A DNA stretch of 36,115 nucleotides from Gymnopus androsaceus JB14 (lineage: Eukaryota > Basidiomycota > Agaricomycetes > Agaricales > Omphalotaceae), in the NCBI GenBank assembly GCA_009733575.1, contig ML769903.1:1-36115 (forward strand). The letters run 5' to 3'. The first letter of the stretch is position 1; every line of letters begins with the position of its first letter. Shown here piece by piece: positions 31,257-36,115 of the stretch. A program made the translations under genes and the position numbers. The notes under the pieces are model-generated. The model was not told the DNA's origin. It searched no databases and was given only the letters and a program-made list of their open reading frames with translations.

Positions 31257-32158
31257 GGGATCTCCACTGTAAAAATTATGGTATCATACAGTATACTGTA
31301 GCACACAACCTGTAACTGTACAATAGTCCAAAAAAGGTGATATGGTATAGGTAGTACAGCCATATAGTAAAGAAAATATAGATAATTTACTGTTATGCAT
31401 CTACAGTGACTTGTAATGCATCCTCGAATGCTTTATGCTTCAACCTAAGTTGATGCTTGTACAACATCAGCACCCAAATTGTTTCTGGCTTCAAGCGTGA
31501 CCAACAAAGTGAGATATGCAGGGTCAGGTTTCAGTAATTTTTGATACGCCGATGTGGGTTGGTCAACCTTGGGCATTTCCCTCAGATAGTGGTTTTAAAC
31601 TTTTGCAGAATGATACAAGAAAGAAAGTTTTCACATTAGGGATGTTTTGGGGCGGCAAATTTTGCTGCTTCACATTTTGCTGTAATTTCCAGCAAATTTG
31701 GCCGCACTCCAAAGAGTTTGCACTATGTCATGCTATACAAAATTTGCTATAAAACTTTGCAAATTTTGCGTCTGCCACTGGCAAAATTTGCCAGCCCGAA
31801 ACATCCCTATTAAGAATATAAAGGACAATCTGGTATCAAAGAACTTATAAAATCCATTGGAAAAATTGTTGAGCAATGGGCAGTTCAACTCCTGTGCTCA
31901 ACTCCTGTATCAATGCTGCACCATTTGTGTGCCATGCCCTTACTACATACGGAAAACCACAAAAAAGTGGTCTGATTTTGGGTTTTTATGGGCCATACAT
32001 GACCTGTATACAGCCGTATTTTGCATGGTAAGTGTACGGTATACTGCAGTGCCGCACCTGTAACCATAAATTATCTTCAAGATCCCTATACGGGACAGGT
32101 GTGACCACCTGTATACCATACCTGTAAAGCCATACTATACGGTTATGGTGGGGATCCC
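31257..32158. mobile_element. Candidate 902-bp TA-flanked element with a nested MITE
   Basis: The left end GGGATCTCCACTGTA and the right end reversed GGGATCCCCACCATA form short imperfect inverted ends with TA outside each. The interior has several inverted CTGTATACC / GGTATACAG words near 31290-31330 and 32000-32150. It encloses the complete 168-bp MITE 31640-31807. Short ends make this less certain than the others. Confidence 0.5.
31640..31807. mobile_element. 168-bp TA-flanked MITE, GGGATGTTT ends
   Basis: GGGATGTTTTGGGGCGGCAA on the left and, reversed from the right, GGGATGTTTCGGGCTGGCAA, with TA outside both. The interior repeats AAATTTTGC/GCAAAATTT. The right half is duplicated at 14188-14274. 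Confidence 0.85.
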
Positions 32159-32221
32159 TATTGGAGATTCCATTAGTAATTTACAACACATATATATTGG
32201 TCCAATTGGGCATGTGCAGTC

Positions 32222-32261
32222 TTTGTAAGATACATGTATGATCGTACATGTATCTTACAAA
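32222..32261. repeat. 40-bp palindrome
   Basis: Perfect 17-bp arms TTTGTAAGATACATGTA / TACATGTATCTTACAAA around the 6-base loop TGATCG. Confidence 0.92.
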
Positions 32262-32395
32262 TAAAAGAATTTGAGCACTTGTTATGAACCGGTAGGCTGT
32301 TGCCACTGGATTTCCGGTCCATCAGCCGTCAGTCTGATCAGACATGTGCAGACTTCTAAGGAAGCACAATGCTCCCCAACAATGATATAACATTA

Positions 32396-32722
32396 TTATT
32401 GAGTGAGTGCCCAATTCTAATAGTAAATTTAGGCTGGATTATGTTACAATAGTTGGATGATGTTCAAAACATGAGGGCACTTGATGTGGGAATATCATCT
32501 AGATAAGTGCCCATGAGCGCTAAAGTACTAAACACATACAAAAACTAGAGTGCTATTGCCTATACAGCAATTACTTCTTCCATTTTTGGTCAAATAACAT
32601 CTGTTTTTTTTTGTGAATCATTATCATAGTGATATAACTGCATGATTATTGAGTTAGGAACCAATTGCGATGGTGAATCTAGGCTGGATCCCACTCCAAT
32701 AGTATGGATGATGTTCAAAAAA
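32396..32722 (+). repeat. Pair of about 77-bp imperfect direct repeats
   Basis: 32396-32472 and 32646-32722 share TATTGAGT, CCAATT, TAGGCTGGAT and GGATGATGTTCAAAA in the same order, with scattered differences. Confidence 0.55.
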
Positions 32723-33342
32723 TACAAAGTGCTTAAAAAACTTAGAGTGTCTAAAATTTCCTAATGGAGATCTGCACAGTTACAAGTCTTGGTGGAAATC
32801 CCACAGTAAACCTGATGTCTAAGAACCAAGTTTCCTTATGTAAAGTAAGGACTTGGAATTCATCCTGATTTCCAGCCTTTCTTTCACAATTCTATCACTG
32901 TAGATGCCATTGTTGTAGACTCCAGATCAGACAATGGTAACAGCAATAATAACATGACCTGTGAAGAGCAGGACAAGGCTGAAATTGGTATATTCATGAA
33001 CTTCACAGCTTCTTACTGGCATTAATATATCTCTGTTTTAGCATGGCTCCAACCAAAGCATCAGTGGTTGTAAGTGTAACACATAGTATCAGGATAACTG
33101 TCCCTCCCAATATTACATGTAGTTACAGGATAACTGTTCAACCTCCTAAATCATACCATAGCCTCTGTATCATGTTAGTGCACCACCTAGCACCCTCAGC
33201 TGTCATGCCGTGCTTATGAAGATTGATCTCAAGAATATTACTAACTAGGCAGTTATTGAATCAAATTTACTTCTAAACCAGTGGTCAAGAAATAAATCAA
33301 AATTTTATATAATATGCCTGATAAGGAAATTAAGTAGATAAG

Positions 33343-33990
33343 CTACAGATTCTCCGGAATATTGTCCACATTGTCCCAGCCCTCGACATCTGCATCATGC
33401 TCCTCCTCATCTTCCAAAGCCCTGTCCAGTTCATCCCCAATCTCTGCTTCATCTCCCTTAGCTACTCCATCCTTGTCCCCATCCCCATCCCCATCCTTAT
33501 CCTCCTTTTCATTATTCCGCCCTCCATCCTTTGGTACCTTGAGTGACTTCCAAACTAGGTGGAAACCCGTAGCAATATTGCGGTACAGTTGCACCTGTGA
33601 CAGAGCATAAGCACATGCTCCCTCCACATGAGCCATGTCCTTGTCCACTGCCAGCACCCCTGTATATTCCATTTGTCCCTCCCATTCTTTGGCATTGAAT
33701 CCAAGCATTACAAGGCACCAACACATCTCCTCTGCAACCAGCTGGACCTCCTCTCCCCACCATCTTGACCAGGAGTAAGCTTTACACCACTCAACTCGGA
33801 CAATTTCCTCCAGAACTGCTTGGTTCACTCCTTTACCGGCCCTCCTTCCATATCCATGACACCTCCCTAGTCCCTTCCCCTACTGCTTTCCTCAATTGAG
33901 CCAGCTTCATTTGCCATTGGTTCTTCAACCCCTGCGAATTTTCCTCCTGCTCCCTCCAATCATTCCTCTTTGCCCAGCATATGCTGTAAA
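33343..33990 (-). pseudogene. C-terminal fragment of a KDZ-type transposase
   Basis: Two overlapping frames give the order typical of basidiomycete KDZ (CxC-associated) transposase C-termini: LYSICWAKRNDWREQEE, then REVSWIWKEG, a frameshift at about 33835, then LEEIVRVEWCKAYSWSRWWG, EEVQLVAEEMCWCLVMLGFN, an AYA.SQ helix, and an acidic Asp/Glu/Lys tail. At positions that are Arg in the family as I recall it (ARAR..RWgEEV..L.EEMRR), this copy has Trp or Cys (WSRWWGEEV, EEMCWC), which suggests CGN-to-TGN change. The catalytic part is absent, and the 5' end is cut off by the element at about 34000. It is a dead remnant, not a host gene. Confidence 0.7.
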
Positions 33991-33999
33991 GCTTTTGCA

Positions 34000-34790
34000 A
34001 AAAAAACTGATAAGTGGTTGTAAAGCTATTGCAAAAGCACACAATAACTCCCAGAGGCCTGGAAAAAAGCCCAGTCAGCTGCCAGAGCCCGGTGAGGCGC
34101 TTAGGGCGCTTATTCGGCACCTACAGCACCTCCGGCACCCTCCCAAAATGATGGAATACCATCAAATAGCATTATATCATTATTGGGCCATTGTTTTTGA
34201 AAAAGACAGTGACAGCAGTGTGCTGGGAGCAATGCCTGCCCACTGGCATATATAGTGCGCTCACCGGCGCTTAATTCCCGCCCTCCAGCGCTTATTTCAC
34301 CACAAAAAAAAAAAAATTAAAAAAAAATCGGTAGTTAGGCTTATATGTTGGCTCCCAAAGCCATCCCCGCTACAAGGAGTATGGCTGAAGCATGTGATCA
34401 AACAAAGTTTGAATACTCCTCATAGAGGGGCTGGAATAACTGTTATGGCATTTGGTGCCGAGTACTGCCAAAAACAAGCGCTTAAATTTTTTTTGGCGCA
34501 GTCAGCAGCCGCATGCCATAACAGTTATTCCAGCTGTCCTGGAGTGAGGATTCTCATGTTTGAAATGATCTGATTGGCTGTTGGTCACTTACCTGCATGA
34601 TCTCAATATTGCTCATTAAAATCCTCACGCAAGTACAGCTGGCTTTGGGAGACTGGAAAAAATCATGAAAATTGCTGAAAATATTCAAGGGGCAACAGTG
34701 CGCCCTGGGCAAACTTTAGTTTTTGGCATGTGACTTGAGACTTGATTTAGCGCCCACTGGTGCTTATTTTGTGAAAACTTGAAAATTAGG
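34000..34790. mobile_element. GCGCTTA-word-rich foldback element
   Basis: GCGCTTA / TAAGCGC and related words recur (34096-34115, 34259-34300, 34478-34485, about 34750). Nested inverted repeats are 34352-34363 with 34640-34651 (CTCCCAAAGCCA) and 34431-34451 with 34513-34533 (CTGGAATAACTGTTATGGCA plus T, perfect over 21 bp). The limits are uncertain. The KDZ remnant is interrupted at its left side, with a direct repeat GTAAAGCTWTTGCAAAA near 33985 and 34020. Confidence 0.55.
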
Positions 34791-35180
34791 TCTTATAAAT
34801 CACCTGTACAGCCCCAAGTACAGTATATACATAAGCTGGTACCCCGTCGGTACCTTGCTATGTAGATAAGGTGTTTAGAGTAAGGTACCCTATAACAAAT
34901 AAATACACTAAACTAGAGGAACTTTAGGCAGTATTTCATCATAGATAACCCCTGGTCACCTCGGTGACACCTCGTGACCCTCTGATCTCACCATCGGGCG
35001 TCATTCGGGGGGCGCGTACATAGCATTCAGATTTCAAACTACAGTAGAGGTACAATACAACACACATGTATTATAGGTCAGTAGATACAAATAACGAAAG
35101 ATCAACAACAGCAAGAAAGCACAATAACAGGGCGCAAGAAGAGCCAGCGGCGCGCGTGCAAGAAAGACAGGTTGACTGAG
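34791..35180. other. 3' flank of the right-edge gene
   Basis: No gene is seen. It contains the small inverted run GGTACCCCGTCGGTACC (34839-34855) and probably the 3' UTR of the minus-strand gene that ends at 35181. Confidence 0.45.
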
Positions 35181-36115
35181 CTAGGTCGAGAACTCAGCGT
35201 CGTCCTCATCGTCATCAACATCACCAGCGCCATCATCACCGGAGTCCTCGTCTGAGTCAGACACAATAAAACGCCGGCTCTTCTTCTTACCCTTTCCTGC
35301 AGTCGACTTCTTACCACCATCCACGGACTTCTTGCTGCTGCCAGCTGCTTTCCTGCCCACCTTCGCATTAGCTCGACCCAACTTTTTGCCACCTCCACCG
35401 CCTCTCAACTTCTCACCTGCTCCGACACCCCTGCCTGACTTCTTGCTACCCGTCTTAGCAACATGCTTCGACTTCTTCTTGGGTCGGATGTCGGGATCGG
35501 ATCCTTCATTGGCATTGTTCTCAGCAGCTCTCTTGCGCCTGGACCCCTTGGCAGGATGAGGATTTTCATCTTCATCGCTGTCATCCCCAGTGCTGTTGTC
35601 CTGTCGGCGCTTTGTACCCGCGTCGCTGCGTTTTTTCCTCACTGTAGGCTCCAGCTCACCATTCTTCTCTGCCTTGTTCTGATAGGATCTAGCCTCTGCC
35701 GCAGTCATGCGGTACCAATGCGCGGCTCCAGTGCTCCAAGCATCGTACAGCGACTTGGTCTGATCAGCGGCCAGTCGCTGAGGGTAAGAGCGCGGAACAT
35801 CCTCGGGCCATCCAGTAATATTGACTTTGTATGGAACGACGATCTTCTTCGCAAAAGAGGCATAGCTCATAGTGAGATTCGTTATGCCAGTAATCTCCTC
35901 TATTAAAAGCAATCAAAAGGTTGAGATCAGGAACATCTGAAAATAAATGAATGAACTTACGAAGGCCTTGAGTAACCATACGAACAATCTCGCTGGCCAT
36001 CTCATTGTGGTAAAGCTTCCTGGTGCCAACTGCCAGCGAGAACATGTCAGTAATCGCAGTTAGATAGCAGTAACCAACGAACCTTTCTCCATGGTCACCA
36101 CATAACTTTCATATA
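35181..36115 (-). CDS. Lineage-specific agaricomycete protein, Lys- and acidic-rich C-terminus, 5' partial
   Basis: Three exons are visible: beyond 36115 to 36083, 36029-35961 and 35899-35181. The introns of 53 bp (36030-36082) and 61 bp (35900-35960) have GT-AG ends and join in frame. The reading is YESYVVTMEKVGTRKLYHNE, then MASEIVRMVTQGLQEITGIT, then NLTMSYASFAKKIVVPYKVN, ITGWPEDVP and a region with LYDAWSTGAAHWYRMTAAEA. This resembles a family expanded in mushroom genomes, often near transposons, with a short conserved W-P-.-.-V core. The C-terminal about 150 residues are a basic, nuclear-localisation-like stretch (RPKKKSKH, GKGKKKSRR) ending in an Asp/Glu run. Function is unknown; nuclear location is inferred. 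The frame is clean, with no stops, unlike the transposon genes nearby. Confidence 0.7.

Larger units (their letters stand above)
32159..33342. other. AT-rich stretch without a convincing gene
   Basis: No coding region is supported. It includes the 40-bp palindrome at 32222-32261 and an imperfect direct duplication (32396-32472 and 32646-32722). Confidence 0.5.

Noticed and set aside
35463..35906. Plus-strand open frame of 147 codons
   Set aside because: Antisense shadow of the Lys/acidic-rich exon 35181-35899, which has supported introns and a coherent protein.

Overview
The window reads as a gene-poor, transposon-dense stretch of a filamentous basidiomycete (Agaricomycete-type) nuclear genome. 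This rests on genes split by 47-66 bp GT-AG introns, a fungal DUF726 gene, and protein families typical of mushroom-forming fungi: a Tnp2-type CACTA transposase, a KDZ-type transposase remnant, a DIRS-like retroelement with tyrosine recombinase, and lineage-specific proteins. No rRNA, tRNA or CRISPR array was seen.

Layout. 1-4.2 kb: short TIR elements and two arrays built from short, inverted word repeats. 4.2-5.2 kb: a minus-strand DUF7587-like gene whose 3' end runs into one of those arrays. 5.7-8.9 kb: the one clearly intact host gene, a three-exon minus-strand DUF726 (TMCO4/Mil1-type) gene. 9.1-11.0 kb: a 1.88 kb hAT-type non-autonomous element with perfect 8-bp target duplications, carrying a zinc-finger-like exon. 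11-17.6 kb: AT-rich, no convincing gene, several small TA-flanked TIR elements. 17.7-20.6 kb: a decayed CACTA transposase. 21.0-24.3 kb: two 985-bp copies of one element in opposite orientation, enclosing and splitting a gene whose two halves now lie on opposite strands, the footprint of an inversion between the copies. 24.4-30 kb: a DIRS-like element (gag, RT-RNase H, tyrosine recombinase; minus strand) carrying two precise TIR insertions, one of which holds telomere-like repeats. 30-35 kb: a 160-bp tandem repeat, further TIR elements, palindromes and a KDZ remnant. 35.2-36.1 kb: the 3' part of a lineage-specific Lys/acidic-rich protein gene running off the right edge.

How it fits together. 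Most of the window is nested transposons at different stages of decay. The decay has a direction: 16 in-frame stops in three element genes are 13 TGA and 3 TAG with no TAA, as expected from C-to-T change at CGA codons, while reading frames are otherwise kept (gag and pol frames close exactly once the insertions and one target copy are discounted). Many elements share one design, namely terminal inverted repeats around arrays of one short word (CTCTGGAG, CCTGAGGT, TTGAGCA, CATAAGTTTT, GCGCTTA). Several of the non-autonomous ones share the terminus CATCAGCAAAA, including the pair that caused the inversion.
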